Assembly (NCBI RefSeq): GCF_014280235.1
Contig: NZ_CP047940.1
Location: 2,684,088-2,748,087 of the forward strand
DNA length: 64,000 nucleotides
DNA from: Cyanobium sp. NS01
GTDB lineage: Bacteria > Cyanobacteriota > Cyanobacteriia > PCC-6307 > Cyanobiaceae
Direction of reading: 5' to 3'
The position numbers were made by a program, and so were the translations under genes. The notes below the pieces were generated by a model that had not been told where the DNA came from, ran no database searches, and saw only the letters and a list, made by a program, of their open reading frames with translations. Within the stretch, counting starts at the first letter, position 1, and the number at the start of each line of letters is the position of its first letter. This document shows, in pieces, positions 53,405 to 63,917 of this stretch.

Positions 53405-56401
53405 TCAGGCAGCCCCGGCACACGCCGCCCGGGCCTCGGCTGGATGCTGGGCCAGCACATGGCGCAGGTAGTGCCCCGTGTGACTGGTGGGGTGCTCCGC
53501 CACCTGCTCCGGGGTGCCGCATACCACGATGGAGCCACCGCGGTCGCCGCCTTCGGGACCGAGGTCAATCACCCAGTCGGCGCAGCGGATCACATCGAGG
53601 TTGTGCTCGATCACCAGGATCGAGTTGCCCTTGTCCACCAGCCGCTGCATCACCTCCATCAGCTTGTGCACGTCGTAGAAGCTGAGACCCGTGGTGGGCT
53701 CATCGATCAGATAGAGGGTCTTGCCGGTGGCCCGCCGCGAGAGCTCGGTGGCCAGCTTCACCCGCTGGGCCTCGCCCCCGGACAGGGTGGGGGCCGGCTG
53801 CCCCAGCTTCACGTAGCCCAGGCCCACATCCACCAGGGTGCGCAGGCGATCGGCCGCCTGGGGGATGGCGCTGAACACCTCGGCGGCCTGCTCCACCGTC
53901 ATCTGCAGCACCTCGGCGATGGTGTGGCCCTTGTACGTCACCTGCAGGGTCTCGCGGTTGTAGCGGGCGCCCTTGCACACGTCGCACTGCACATAGACAT
54001 CAGGCAGGAAATTCATCTCGATCACGTTCACCCCCTGGCCGCTGCAGGCCTCGCAGCGGCCACCCTTGACGTTGAAGCTGAACTGACCCACCTGATAGCC
54101 GCGGGCCTTGGCCTCCACCGTGGCGGCGAACACCTGGCGGATCGGATCGAAGGCACCCGTGTACGTGGCCGGGTTGGAGCGGGGCGTGCGGCCGATCGGG
54201 CTCTGGTCGATCACGATCACCTTGTCGATCGCCTTGATGCCCCGCAACTCGGCCAGGCCGGCGGGGAACGGCACCTTGAGGCCGAGCTTGTGCTCCAGGG
54301 CGGGGTGCAGCAGCTCGTTCACCAGGGTGCTCTTGCCGCTGCCACTCACGCCGGTGACGCACACCAGCCGGCCCAGGGGCACATCCACGCAAAAACCATC
54401 GAGGTTGTTGCGCTCGCAGCCCACCAGAGCGATGCGGCGGGAGCCCCCCTGGCGGCGCTCGGCGGGTGTGGGAATCGCACGGCGCCCACTGAGGTAGGCC
54501 CCGGTGAGGGAATCGGGGGCCTCCAGCAGGTCCTGGAGCTGGCCTTCCGCCACGATCCTGCCGCCGTGCACACCGGCGCCGGGGCCGATGTCCACGAGGT
54601 GGTCAGCGGCACGGATCGTGTCCTCGTCGTGCTCCACCACGATCAGGGTGTTGCCGAGGTCGCGCAGCTTCAGCAGGGTGGCCAGCAGGCGGTCGTTGTC
54701 CCGTTGGTGCAGGCCGATGCTGGGCTCATCCAGCACATAGAGCACCCCGGTGAGACCGGCACCGATCTGGGTGGCCAGACGGATCCGCTGGGCCTCGCCC
54801 CCGGAGAGGGTCATGGCCGGACGATCGAGGCTGAGGTAGTCGAGCCCCACATCGAGCAGGAACTTCAGCCGCATGCGGATCTCCCGCAGCACCAGATCGC
54901 CGATCTGGATCTGCCGCGGACTGAGCAGCGGCTCCGCCCCCTCGCTCTCACCAACGCCCATCAGCTGCTCGATGCGGCGCAGGCTCTCCCCCACGCTGCT
55001 GCTGGTGAGCTCATGGATCCGGAACGGCCCCACCCTCACCGCCAGGGCCTCGGGCTTCAGGCGCAGACCATGGCAACTGGCGCAGGGCACGAGTTCCAGG
55101 TACTTCTCCAGCTTCTGGCGCACCGCCTCACCGCTGGCGTCACGCAGCTGGCGCTCCAGGATCGGCAGGATCCCCTCGAACGGCCGCTCATAGGCCTGGG
55201 CCTTGCGGTAGCGGCTGTCCGCCTGGATGGCAATCGGCTCCTTTGAGCCGTGCAGCAGCACCGTCTGCTGCTCCTCGCTGAGCTGGTTCCAGGGGGTCTT
55301 GATCTCGAAGCCGAAGGCCTCCCCCACGGAGTAGAGCAGGGAGAAGTAATAGGCGTTGTCCTTCTCGGCCCAGGGGGCCACGGCGGCATACACCGGCAGA
55401 GAGGGATCGGGAATCACCCGCTGGGCCGTGAACGTGCGCAGATGGCCGATGCCGTGGCAGTCGGGGCAGGCGCCATAGGGGCTGTTGAAGGAGAACAGCC
55501 GCGGTGAGAGCTCCTCCATCACGGCGCCGTGCACCGGGCAGGCGAAGTTCTCCGAGTAGAGCCGTTCCCTCTCCACCCCATCCGGCAGCTCCTCCCCGGT
55601 CTTTGGCACCACCTCCACCAGGGCCAGACCATCGCCGCGCTTGAGGGCCGTGCGCAGGGAGTCGTTGAGCCGCTCCTCGATGCCCTCGCGGGCCACCAGG
55701 CGATCCACCACCACCTCGATGTGATGGGCGTGGTTCTTGTCGAGCTCGATGTTGTCGGCCAGCTCGCGCACTTCGCCGTTGATGCGCACCCGGGCAAAGC
55801 CCTCGGCCACCAGGCCCCCCAGCAACTTCACGTGGGTGCCCTTCTTGCCCCGCACCACCGGCGCCAGCAGCTGGTAGCGGGTGCCTTCAGGCAGGGCCAG
55901 GATCTGGTCGACCATCTCGTCGATCGACTGGGGCCGGATCGAGCGGTCGCACTCCGGGCAGTGGGGTTCGCCGGCGCGGCCGTAGAGCAGACGCAGGTAG
56001 TCCTGGATCTCGGTGACCGTGCCCACCGTGGAGCGGGGGTTGTGGCTGGTGGATTTCTGGTCGATCGAGATCGCCGGTGACAGGCCCTCGATGGCATCCA
56101 CATCGGGCTTGTCCACCTGGCCCAGGAACTGGCGGGCATAGGCGGAGAGGCTCTCCACGTAGCGGCGCTGGCCCTCGGCGAAGATCGTGTCGAAGGCCAG
56201 GGAGCTCTTGCCGCTGCCGCTCACGCCGGTGAACACCACCAGGCGGTTGCGCGGGATGGTGAGATCGACGTTGCGGAGGTTGTGCTGGCGGGCGCCCCGC
56301 ACCCGGATCACATCCTCCAGAGTGCCGCCGCCCTGAAGCGCCTGGAGTGCGGCCTTCTCGTTCAGCTTGGTGGCCGTAGCGGCACTCTTGGCACGGGGCA
56401 T
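53405..56401 (-). CDS. uvrA: UvrABC system protein A
   Basis: Damage-recognition ATPase of nucleotide excision repair. 998 residues, full length. Two ABC ATPase modules are seen: N-terminal [19 protein letters not shown] and C-terminal [18 protein letters not shown], each with its signature ([20 protein letters not shown] and [20 protein letters not shown]). Zinc-binding cysteines appear at CPECDRS, CDVCKG and [11 protein letters not shown]. Confidence 0.98.
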   Translation of the reverse strand: MPRAKSAATATKLNEKAALQALQGGGTLEDVIRVRGARQHNLRNVDLTIPRNRLVVFTGVSGSGKSSLAFDTIFAEGQRRYVESLSAYARQFLGQVDKPDVDAIEGLSPAISIDQKSTSHNPRSTVGTVTEIQDYLRLLYGRAGEPHCPECDRSIRPQSIDEMVDQILALPEGTRYQLLAPVVRGKKGTHVKLLGGLVAEGFARVRINGEVRELADNIELDKNHAHHIEVVVDRLVAREGIEERLNDSLRTALKRGDGLALVEVVPKTGEELPDGVERERLYSENFACPVHGAVMEELSPRLFSFNSPYGACPDCHGIGHLRTFTAQRVIPDPSLPVYAAVAPWAEKDNAYYFSLLYSVGEAFGFEIKTPWNQLSEEQQTVLLHGSKEPIAIQADSRYRKAQAYERPFEGILPILERQLRDASGEAVRQKLEKYLELVPCASCHGLRLKPEALAVRVGPFRIHELTSSSVGESLRRIEQLMGVGESEGAEPLLSPRQIQIGDLVLREIRMRLKFLLDVGLDYLSLDRPAMTLSGGEAQRIRLATQIGAGLTGVLYVLDEPSIGLHQRDNDRLLATLLKLRDLGNTLIVVEHDEDTIRAADHLVDIGPGAGVHGGRIVAEGQLQDLLEAPDSLTGAYLSGRRAIPTPAERRQGGSRRIALVGCERNNLDGFCVDVPLGRLVCVTGVSGSGKSTLVNELLHPALEHKLGLKVPFPAGLAELRGIKAIDKVIVIDQSPIGRTPRSNPATYTGAFDPIRQVFAATVEAKARGYQVGQFSFNVKGGRCEACSGQGVNVIEMNFLPDVYVQCDVCKGARYNRETLQVTYKGHTIAEVLQMTVEQAAEVFSAIPQAADRLRTLVDVGLGYVKLGQPAPTLSGGEAQRVKLATELSRRATGKTLYLIDEPTTGLSFYDVHKLMEVMQRLVDKGNSILVIEHNLDVIRCADWVIDLGPEGGDRGGSIVVCGTPEQVAEHPTSHTGHYLRHVLAQHPAEARAACAGAA

Positions 56402-56461
56402 GCGGCAGCCTGGAGAACGTCGGATTCTAGAAGCGACGCCCTCGCCGCAACGCCGGCGGCC

Positions 56462-56983
56462 TCAGCGGTCAGCCACCGCTTCGTAGCCCCGGGGCAGCAT
56501 GTTCCAGTCGGGGCTGTAGACGTGCAGGCGCCGGGTCGGCTGGCCCTGATGCTCGAACAGCAGCTCGGCGTGGGCCCAGGCCATGGCACTGCCGGCCAGA
56601 TTGCGCACCTGGAAGCCCTGCTGCTGCAGCTGCTGACCGTACAGACCGCTGCGCAGCCCGATCGTGCAGTAGGGCACCACCAGGCTGGAGCGGTGGCGCT
56701 GGGGGTTGGCCTCGAACTCCTCCTGGCTGATGGCGCCGGGCAGGGTGGACACCTGGCGCTCCCTCGGTTCGCGTACATCCACCAGCACCAGGGGGCGTCC
56801 TGCAGCGCGCCACTCCTGCACCTGGGCGGGGGTGATGTCAGGCACGGCGGCAAACTGCATCAGGCGCAGGCTCTGGTAGCGACCTTCAAGGCTGAGGGCC
56901 TGGCGGGCATCGTGGCCGCAGCCGGCCAGCACCAGCACGCTCAACGCCGCCAGGGCCGGGGCCAGCAGGTCGAGGCGTGCCAT
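56462..56983 (-). CDS. Rhodanese-domain lipoprotein
   Basis: 173 residues. Signal peptide with lipobox (ALSVLVLAGCG), then a rhodanese-like domain: PLVLVDVREPRERQVSTLPG and the active-site loop VVPYCTIGLRSGLYGQ with the catalytic Cys. C-terminal extension of about 40 residues (LFEHQGQPTRRLHVYSPDWN). Sulfur transfer or redox role on the outer face of the membrane is inferred. The SDR gene precedes it by 14 bp on the same strand. Confidence 0.85.
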   Translation of the reverse strand: MARLDLLAPALAALSVLVLAGCGHDARQALSLEGRYQSLRLMQFAAVPDITPAQVQEWRAAGRPLVLVDVREPRERQVSTLPGAISQEEFEANPQRHRSSLVVPYCTIGLRSGLYGQQLQQQGFQVRNLAGSAMAWAHAELLFEHQGQPTRRLHVYSPDWNMLPRGYEAVADR

Positions 56984-56997
56984 GGGGGAGCTCCGGT

Positions 56998-57942
56998 TCA
57001 GGTGGCGGCCACGACGGGACGGCGCTGCATCACCTCCGCCACCAGCTCCTCGCTGCGCTGCCACAGCCGCTGCCGCTGGCTGGCGTCGAGGGCGGCCGGG
57101 GCCACCCGCACCGCCGTGGGCCAGCCCCGCATGCCGCCCCACTGGTCGGGGCCGTAGTGGCCGCCAGGGCTGGCATCGGCCGCGGTGGCGGCATAGAGCT
57201 GGGGGAGGGCGCCCATGGCCGCACTCTGGAACAGGGGGCCCATCAGCCGGTAGGCCAGCGGCTCGATCCGCGAGCCACTGGCCGCCACCGAGGCGGGCTG
57301 CAGATTGGTGCGGGCCACGCCGGGGTGGGCCGCCAGGGAGATCACCTCCGAGCCCTCCGCCTCAAGCCGCTGCTGCAGTTCGAGGGCAAACATCACGTTG
57401 GCGAGCTTGCTCTGGCCGTAGGCCTGCCAGCGGTCGTAGTGCTGCTCGCCCTGCAGGTCGTCGAAGGCGATGCGACCGAAGTACTGGGCACCGGAGGTGA
57501 CCGTGACCACCCGGGCATCCCGCTGGGCCCGCATCAGCGGCAGCAGCCTCTGGGTGAGGGCGAAGTGGCCGAGGTGATTGGTGCCGAACTGGAGCTCGAA
57601 GCCATCGTGGCTGAGGCTGCGGGGCAGGCCCATCACGCCAGCGTTGTTGATCAGCAGATCCAGGCGCCCGTAGCGCTCGCCCAGCTGCTCAGCCGCCGCG
57701 GCCACGGCGTGCAGATCGGCAAGGTCAAGGCAGAGCACGTCCACGGCCCCGCCCTCGGCCACCGCGGGCAGCAACTCCTGCCGGGCGCGCTCGGCCCGGG
57801 CACTGGAACGGCAACCGAGCACCACCAGAGCCCCCCGGGCCAGCAGGGCCCGGGCCGTCTCCAGGCCCAGGCCACTGCTGGCACCCGTCACCAGGGCAAC
57901 GCGACCCGACTGGTCCGGGATGTCAGTGGCGGTCCAGGGCAT
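56998..57942 (-). CDS. Short-chain dehydrogenase/reductase (SDR)
   Basis: 314 residues from ATG 57942. NAD(P)-binding ALVTGASSGLGLETARALLA, LLINNAGVMG, and the catalytic Tyr/Lys in YGQSKLANVMFAL. The long form with PGGHYGPDQWGGMRGWP resembles the retinol-dehydrogenase/WW-domain oxidoreductase-like and protochlorophyllide-reductase-like SDR group. Substrate unknown. Confidence 0.87.
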   Translation of the reverse strand: MPWTATDIPDQSGRVALVTGASSGLGLETARALLARGALVVLGCRSSARAERARQELLPAVAEGGAVDVLCLDLADLHAVAAAAEQLGERYGRLDLLINNAGVMGLPRSLSHDGFELQFGTNHLGHFALTQRLLPLMRAQRDARVVTVTSGAQYFGRIAFDDLQGEQHYDRWQAYGQSKLANVMFALELQQRLEAEGSEVISLAAHPGVARTNLQPASVAASGSRIEPLAYRLMGPLFQSAAMGALPQLYAATAADASPGGHYGPDQWGGMRGWPTAVRVAPAALDASQRQRLWQRSEELVAEVMQRRPVVAAT

Positions 57943-58004
57943 GGGGGCCGGCGGGCAAAGCACAAATGTAAAGAATTTCCAGAGGCGGGCGCCGACTCGG
58001 GCCC

Positions 58005-59717
58005 TCAGCCTTCGCTGCCGCGCTGCGCGGCACTGCCTTGCTGCAGCAGGCTCGCCGCGTAACTGCGGGCCTCACCGCCCTCCCCGCCGGCCAGTTCCGC
58101 CAGTTCCGCCTGGCGGGCCTGAGTGTCCCGCAGAAGGGACACCCGGGTGTGGGTCATGCCGGCCACCACCTCCTTGGACACCTGGAAGTGGTGGTCTGCA
58201 GCCGCTGCCACCAGGGGTTGGTGGGTGACGCAGAACACCTGCCGCTGGCGGGCCAGGCGCCGCAGCAGGGAGGCCATGGCACCGCTGACCCGGCCGCTGA
58301 CGCCGCTGTCGATCTCATCGAACAGCAGGGTGACGTGGGCATCGGCCGCCGCCAGGCAGGTTTTGAGCGCCAGCAGAAAACGACTCATCTCCCCCCCGGA
58401 GGCCACCTCCGCCAGGGGTGCCAGAGGCTGGCCCGGGTTGGCGGAGAACAGAAACTGCACGCGGTCGGCACCGGCCTCACCGGGTTCGGCGGCCTCAATC
58501 GCCGCGCTGAAGCGCACGTTGGCCAGCCCCATCGGCCGCAGGGCCTCGAGCATCTCGCCATCGAGGCTGGCCGCAGCCCGGCGCCGCTCCTCGCTCAGCG
58601 CCCGGTGGGCGGCATCGCGGCGGCGGCGCGCCTCCAGCTCCCGGGCCTCCAACGCCTCCAGGGAGCTGCCCCGGCCCGAGGGGGAGAGCCGTTCGCCCAG
58701 GCGATCGCGCAGGGCGATCAATCCTTCCAGGTCCTGCCCATGGCGGCGTTCGAGACTCTTGAGCGCGTGGATGCGGCTCTGGAGGGTGGCCAGGCTGGCC
58801 GGATCGCTCTCCAGCAAACCGCCATAGCGATCGAGGTCACGCACCAGCTCCTGGGTGAGCAGCAGAAGCTCCGCCGCCCGGCCGCGCAGCTCGGCGAGAG
58901 AGCCATCGCACTGCTCCATCGCCTGCCACTCCGGCTCACAGGACGCCAGGTGATCCAGCACGGAAGGGGCGCCCTCAGCGCCCTCGAGCAGCCGGCCCAG
59001 CAGGGTCATCACGCCCTCCTGCAGCCGCACTCCATGGGCCAGTCGGTCCTGTTCCCTCTCGAGGCGCTGGCGCTCGGTTGGATCCTCGAGGCCAGCCGCC
59101 TCCAGCTCGGCCAGGCACGCCTGCTGGCCCGCTCGCTGTTGCTGCTGCTGCTCGGCGGCCTGCCGCGCCAGCTCCAGGGCCGTGAGGGCCTGCTTCCAGT
59201 CACGCCAGGCCGTGGCTGCGGCCGCCAGGGTCTGCTGCAGGCTCGGGCCGCCGAAACGGTCGAGCCAGCGCCGTTGCTGACCAGGACGGGCCAGCTGCTG
59301 GGTCTGGCCCTGCACGGTGAGGTCGAGCAGCAGGGGGCGCAGCTCCTGCAACTGGGAGCGGTTGATGGCCACACCGTTGAGCCGGTGGCGGCTGCTGAGC
59401 CTCCCCTCGCTCCAGCGCCACTCTCTGGCCAGCACGATCTCGTCCTCGTCGGCCTCCTCCAGCTCCTGGGCCGCCAGCCAGAGCTCGAGGGGAGGGGAGA
59501 GTGAAAAGCAGGCCTCGATGCGGGCCCGGGTCGAGCCGGAGCGCAGCAGCCGCGTGGCCGAGCCGCCAGGGGAACCCCCCAGCAGGGCATCGAGGGCATC
59601 GAGCAGAATCGACTTTCCGGCACCGGTTTCACCGGTGAGCACGGTGAGGCCGGAGCTGAAGCCAAGCTCGAGCTGCTCAATCAGGGCGATGTTCTCCAGG
59701 CGCAGGGCCGTGAGCAC
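58005..59717 (-). CDS. recN: DNA repair protein RecN
   Basis: SMC-like ATPase of recombinational repair. 570 residues from GTG 59717. Walker A GETGAGKSILLDALDALLGG at the N-terminus, long coiled-coil centre, then VASGGEMSRFLLALKTCLA (signature) and VTLLFDEIDSGVSGRVSGAM (Walker B), VFCVTHQPLVAAAADHHFQV. Divergent from the AarF-type kinase gene. Confidence 0.96.
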   Translation of the reverse strand: MLTALRLENIALIEQLELGFSSGLTVLTGETGAGKSILLDALDALLGGSPGGSATRLLRSGSTRARIEACFSLSPPLELWLAAQELEEADEDEIVLAREWRWSEGRLSSRHRLNGVAINRSQLQELRPLLLDLTVQGQTQQLARPGQQRRWLDRFGGPSLQQTLAAAATAWRDWKQALTALELARQAAEQQQQQRAGQQACLAELEAAGLEDPTERQRLEREQDRLAHGVRLQEGVMTLLGRLLEGAEGAPSVLDHLASCEPEWQAMEQCDGSLAELRGRAAELLLLTQELVRDLDRYGGLLESDPASLATLQSRIHALKSLERRHGQDLEGLIALRDRLGERLSPSGRGSSLEALEARELEARRRRDAAHRALSEERRRAAASLDGEMLEALRPMGLANVRFSAAIEAAEPGEAGADRVQFLFSANPGQPLAPLAEVASGGEMSRFLLALKTCLAAADAHVTLLFDEIDSGVSGRVSGAMASLLRRLARQRQVFCVTHQPLVAAAADHHFQVSKEVVAGMTHTRVSLLRDTQARQAELAELAGGEGGEARSYAASLLQQGSAAQRGSEG

Positions 59718-59825
59718 GCAGCCTCCGTGGATGGCACCGAAGAGCCGGCACCCAGTGAAGGCCCCGACCGTAGCGGCTGGTTCAGTGCTTTAGAAGGGGA
59801 ACAGATTTCGCGGCAGTCGGCGGCC

Positions 59826-61913
59826 ATGGTGAGCAGTCGCCCGGACACGGTGCAAGGGCCTCCCGAACCGGTGGGCATGCGGTCGGATCCAACGGGCCCT
59901 GCCCCGGAGATCACGCCACCCCCCACCGCCATCGAACAGGCGGCAGCGGCCATGCGCCAGGCGGTGCAGGCCGACCCGGAACCGGGCCCGGAGGGGCTGG
60001 CGGCATCCACGGGCGAGCTCAGCGATTTCATCGAGGCCGCCGGGCTGCTCACCTACGACCCGGCCACGATCAGCCGCATCTACGCCGGCCATCCCCAGCG
60101 GCTGATCCGACGCCTGCTGCAGACGCTTGTGCCCATCGGCCTGTTTCTGGCCGGGGTGGGGATCGATTGGCTGCTGGGACGGCTGAGGAATCTTGAGGTG
60201 GCCCGCTCTCGGGCCAGTGAAGCCGCCGACCTGATCGCCTCCCTAGGGCCAGCCTTCATCAAGGCCGGCCAGGCCCTCTCCACCCGGCCCGACATCGTGC
60301 CGCCGCTGTTGCTCGAGGAGCTGGCCCAGCTCCAGGATCAGCTGCCCGGCTTTGACTCGGCCCTGGCCATGGCCTGCATCGAGGACGACCTCGGCGCTCC
60401 TGTGCACACCATCTACGCCCAGCTGGAACGGGAGCCGATCTCGGCGGCGTCCCTGGGCCAGGTGCACCGCGGCACCCTGCACAGCGGTGAGCGCGTGGCC
60501 GTGAAAGTGCAGCGTCCTGGGCTGCGGGAGCAGATCACGCTCGATCTCTACATCGTGCGCAATATTGCCGCCTGGATCAACCGCAATGTGGGTCTGATCC
60601 GCAGCGATCTGGTGGCCTTGATCGACGAGCTCGGCCAGCGGGTGTTCGAGGAAATGGATTACTGCAATGAAGCCAGCAATGCCGAGCGCTTCGCCAAGCT
60701 CCATCGTCACAATCCGCGTATCGCGGTACCCCGCATCTACCACCAGGCCACCAGCCGCAGGGTGCTCACGATGGAGTGGATCGACGGCGTGAAGCTCACC
60801 AACCTGGAGGCGGTGCGCAGCATCGGCATGGACCCCGATGACATGGTGGAGGTGGGTGTGAACTGCAGCTTGCAGCAGTTGCTGGAGCATGGTTTCTTCC
60901 ACGCTGATCCCCATCCCGGCAACCTGTTGGCCCTGGCGGATGGGCGCCTCGCCTACCTGGATTTCGGCATGATGAGTTCGGTGAGTCGGGAAGCTCGAAC
61001 CGGCCTGATTCAGGCCGTGGTGCATCTTGTGAATCGAAACTTCGGCAAGCTCTCCCAGGATTTTGTCAGCCTTGGCTTTCTGGCTGAGGATGTCAATCTC
61101 GAGCCTATTGTGCCCGCCTTTGAGGGCGTGTTCGGCCAGGCGATTGAGATGGGAGTCAGCCGTATGGATTTCAAGGCTGTCACCGACGATCTCTCCGGTG
61201 TGATGTACAAGTTCCCGTTTCGGGTTCCTCCCTACTACGCCCTGATCATCCGCTCACTGGTGACCCTTGAAGGCATCGCTCTGAGCGTGGATCCCGACTT
61301 CAAAATTCTCGGTGCCGCCTACCCCTACTTCGCCCGGCGACTGATGGAGGATCCCGATCCCCAGCTGCGCAGCAGCCTCAAGGAGATGCTCTTCGATGGT
61401 GAGATCTTCCGTTGGCAACGGCTCGACAATCTCATCGCCAGCGCCTCGCGGGGAGCCAGCCTCGATCTCGACGGCCTGATCGATCAGGTGCTCGACTTTC
61501 TGTTCTCCCCCCATGGCGGCCTGCTGCGCCAGCAACTGGTGGATGCCGTCGTGCAGCGCATCGATGGCCTGGCCTGGCAGGCCACCCTGCGGCTGGGCCA
61601 GCGGCTGCCCCCCCGGTTTCAACCGCCCGGGGTGCGAGAGCGGCCCAGCCCCACGGCGGAGGAACCCCTGCTCGACCTTGAGCCGGTGCGTCAGTTGGCG
61701 GCGATCCTGCAATCCGTTCCCGGCTTCGAACCCCAGCTGCTGCTGAAGCGCCTTCCCAGAGTGCTGGGCGAGCCTGAGCTGCGGCGCATGGGCCTGGATG
61801 TGGCCCGAGGGCTGGCGGAGCGGGGCGTGGTGAGGCTGGTGCGCGACGTGATGGTGCCTCCCGGCCTACCAGGCCGCACCAGGCCCCAGGCCGCTCCGCT
61901 GAAAATGGCCTGA
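59826..61913 (+). CDS. ABC1/AarF (UbiB) family atypical kinase
   Basis: 695 residues from ATG 59826; GTG 59727 is an alternative start. Family motifs in order: GPAFIKAGQALSTRPDIVPP (KxGQ), ISAASLGQVHRGTL, RVAVKVQRPGL, FEEMDYCNEASNAERFAKLH (ExD), HGFFHADPHPGNLLALADGR and AYLDFGMMS. These proteins act in prenylquinone and lipid metabolism in plastids and cyanobacteria; a direct role is not established here. One N-proximal hydrophobic segment (LVPIGLFLAGVGIDWLLG) suggests membrane attachment. The first 100 residues are Pro-rich. Confidence 0.92.
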   Translation: MVSSRPDTVQGPPEPVGMRSDPTGPAPEITPPPTAIEQAAAAMRQAVQADPEPGPEGLAASTGELSDFIEAAGLLTYDPATISRIYAGHPQRLIRRLLQTLVPIGLFLAGVGIDWLLGRLRNLEVARSRASEAADLIASLGPAFIKAGQALSTRPDIVPPLLLEELAQLQDQLPGFDSALAMACIEDDLGAPVHTIYAQLEREPISAASLGQVHRGTLHSGERVAVKVQRPGLREQITLDLYIVRNIAAWINRNVGLIRSDLVALIDELGQRVFEEMDYCNEASNAERFAKLHRHNPRIAVPRIYHQATSRRVLTMEWIDGVKLTNLEAVRSIGMDPDDMVEVGVNCSLQQLLEHGFFHADPHPGNLLALADGRLAYLDFGMMSSVSREARTGLIQAVVHLVNRNFGKLSQDFVSLGFLAEDVNLEPIVPAFEGVFGQAIEMGVSRMDFKAVTDDLSGVMYKFPFRVPPYYALIIRSLVTLEGIALSVDPDFKILGAAYPYFARRLMEDPDPQLRSSLKEMLFDGEIFRWQRLDNLIASASRGASLDLDGLIDQVLDFLFSPHGGLLRQQLVDAVVQRIDGLAWQATLRLGQRLPPRFQPPGVRERPSPTAEEPLLDLEPVRQLAAILQSVPGFEPQLLLKRLPRVLGEPELRRMGLDVARGLAERGVVRLVRDVMVPPGLPGRTRPQAAPLKMA

Positions 61914-61949
61914 GCTGACCGCAGTTGCCCTGACTCCTACGCTGGGGCC

Positions 61950-62558
61950 ATGCCATCAAGAGCACTTCGCCAAAGGCTTCTGGGTGCCCTGCTGGGCCTG
62001 GGTCTGAGCCTGTCGTCCCCAGCCCTGCTGGCGGCTGAGAACATCGTCTTTGTGAGCGGCGCCTTCCGTCGCTCCCTGCCGGTGGCTGATCTGCAGCACC
62101 TGGCCAGCACCGGAGAGGCCAGAGGCCTGCTGGCCGACGTGCTGCGCTTCAGCAACCAGAACCCCGAACAGGTCGCGACCCTGCTGAACCAGTCGCTGCC
62201 GCTGCCGATCACCCTGGTGAGCCGGCTGCTCAACACCCGCATCGGCGAGGCTCTGCTGGAGCGCCTGGCCCAGGTGGTGTTTCCGCTGCGCGCCGCCAAC
62301 CAGGGGATTCCCGCCCTGCGCTCCGCCCTGATCCTGGGGTTGGCCAATGGTGATGGCTCCATCTCCGCCATCTCCTTCCTGGAGGCCTATCCCACCCAGG
62401 AGCTGCAGGTGAACATTCCTGCCCTGCTGGCCGTGATGGAGAAGGCCAGCTCGATCACCGAGCTGGTGCGCTTCTTCTCCGAATCCCCCCTGGACGGCCT
62501 GCGCAACAACGCCCCTGCAGCGGAAGGCAGCGCTCCGGCACCCACATCTGAGCCGTAG
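61950..62558 (+). CDS. Secreted DUF1400 family protein
   Basis: 202 residues. Signal peptide (LLGALLGLGLSLSSPALLAA) followed by the DUF1400 region (ENIVFVSGAFRRSLPVADLQ, then LAQVVFPLRAANQGIPALRS). The hydrolase domain found in the paralogue at 51334-52806 is absent. C-terminal Ala/Pro tail. Function unknown. 36 bp after the AarF-type gene and 27-86 bp before thrC. Confidence 0.8.
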   Translation: MPSRALRQRLLGALLGLGLSLSSPALLAAENIVFVSGAFRRSLPVADLQHLASTGEARGLLADVLRFSNQNPEQVATLLNQSLPLPITLVSRLLNTRIGEALLERLAQVVFPLRAANQGIPALRSALILGLANGDGSISAISFLEAYPTQELQVNIPALLAVMEKASSITELVRFFSESPLDGLRNNAPAAEGSAPAPTSEP

Positions 62559-62644
62559 ATTTAGCCCAGCCACCCCCTGCCCCCTTGCCCCTGCTCCAAT
62601 CGCTGCGTCGCCTGGGCTGGGGGCCTGGCTCCGGCCGCCGGTCG

Positions 62645-63703
62645 ATGCAGGACTGGCCAGGGCTGATCGAGGCCTACCGCTCCTGGTTGCCGGTGAGCGA
62701 GGCCACACCGGTGATCACCCTGCGGGAGGGAGCCACCCCCCTGATTCCAAGCCAGGCCCTGGCCAGCCGCATCGGACGGGGCGTGCGCGTGTTTCTCAAA
62801 TACGACGGCCTCAACCCCACCGGCTCCTTCAAGGACCGGGGCATGACGATGGCCATTTCGAAGGCCAAGGAGGCCGGCTCTGAGGCCGTGATCTGTGCCA
62901 GCACCGGCAACACCTCGGCGGCCGCCGCGGCCTATGCGCGCCGTGGTGGCATGCGCGCCTTCGTGCTGATCCCCGATGGCTACGTGGCCCAGGGAAAGCT
63001 GGCCCAGGCCCTGCTCTACGGGGCCCAGGTGATCGCCATCCAGGGCAATTTCGACCGGGCCCTGGCGATCGTGCAGGACGTGGCCAACCAGTACCCGGTG
63101 ACCCTGGTCAATTCGGTCAACCCCTACCGGTTACAGGGCCAGAAGACAGCCGCCTTTGAGGTGGTGGATGCCCTGGGCGAAGCCCCCGACTGGCTGTGCA
63201 TCCCCGTGGGCAATGCGGGCAACATCACCGCCTACTGGATGGGCTTCCAGGAGTACCGGCAGGCCGGCCTGAGCAGCAAGTTGCCGCGCATGCTCGGCTT
63301 CCAGGCGGCCGGATCGGCGCCCTTGGTGCTTGGCCACACAGTGGAGCAGCCCGACACCATCGCCACGGCGATCCGGATCGGCAATCCGGTGAACCGCGAC
63401 AACGCCCTGCGGGTGGAGGCCGAAAGCGGTGGTGGCTTCATGGCCGTCACCGACGCCGAGATCATCGACGCGTACAAACTTCTGGGCAGCGAAGAAGGCG
63501 TGTTCTGTGAACCCGCCAGCGCTGCCTCGGTGGCCGGTCTGCTCAAGCGCCGGGCCGAAGTGCCGGCGGGCGCCACCGTGGTGTGTGTGCTCACGGGCAA
63601 CGGCCTCAAGGATCCCGCCACAGCGATCGAGAACAACGATGCCCTGTTCCACACCGGCCTGGAGGCCGATACGGCAAAGGTGGCCGAAGTGATGGGGTTC
63701 TGA
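62645..63703 (+). CDS. thrC: Threonine synthase
   Basis: PLP-dependent conversion of O-phosphohomoserine to threonine. 352 residues from ATG 62645 (an in-frame TTG at 62585 would add 20). The PLP lysine is in LNPTGSFKDRGMTMAISKAK. Also ASTGNTSAAAAAYARRGGM, NSVNPYRLQGQKTAAFEVVD, and PVGNAGNITAYWMGFQEYRQ. It is the last gene before the non-coding right edge. Confidence 0.96.
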   Translation: MQDWPGLIEAYRSWLPVSEATPVITLREGATPLIPSQALASRIGRGVRVFLKYDGLNPTGSFKDRGMTMAISKAKEAGSEAVICASTGNTSAAAAAYARRGGMRAFVLIPDGYVAQGKLAQALLYGAQVIAIQGNFDRALAIVQDVANQYPVTLVNSVNPYRLQGQKTAAFEVVDALGEAPDWLCIPVGNAGNITAYWMGFQEYRQAGLSSKLPRMLGFQAAGSAPLVLGHTVEQPDTIATAIRIGNPVNRDNALRVEAESGGGFMAVTDAEIIDAYKLLGSEEGVFCEPASAASVAGLLKRRAEVPAGATVVCVLTGNGLKDPATAIENNDALFHTGLEADTAKVAEVMGF

Positions 63704-63741
63704 GAGGCCGTGGTCCAAAGGCGCCCTGCGGGCGTCGGTTC

Positions 63742-63763
63742 GCCCCTGCTCTGCGGGGGCTTT
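63742..63763 (+). terminator. Weak intrinsic terminator after thrC
   Basis: GCCCC (63742-63746) pairs with GGGGC (63756-63760), followed by TTTG. The loop contains TGCTCTGC, which can extend the stem partly. Short T run, so moderate strength. Confidence 0.4.
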
Positions 63764-63908
63764 GTCATGGCCTGCCAACAGCAGATCTTGCGCAGCCATT
63801 CCAAAAAGTGCCTGCGGAAAGGCAGCGGAAAGGCCGCTGTTGCCGGGGGAGGGGCTGGGGGCTGGGCGCAGCAGGTCGTGAGCGTCGATTTCCCCAGACC
63901 CGGGAAAG

Positions 63909-63917
63909 TGTGGAAAA
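63909..63917 (-). promoter_or_regulatory. Perfect DnaA box
   Basis: TGTGGAAAA on the plus strand, i.e. TTTTCCACA on the minus strand, the form of DnaA box reported for the Synechococcus origin next to dnaN. A single 9-mer in 300 bp is suggestive, not proof. Confidence 0.5.
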
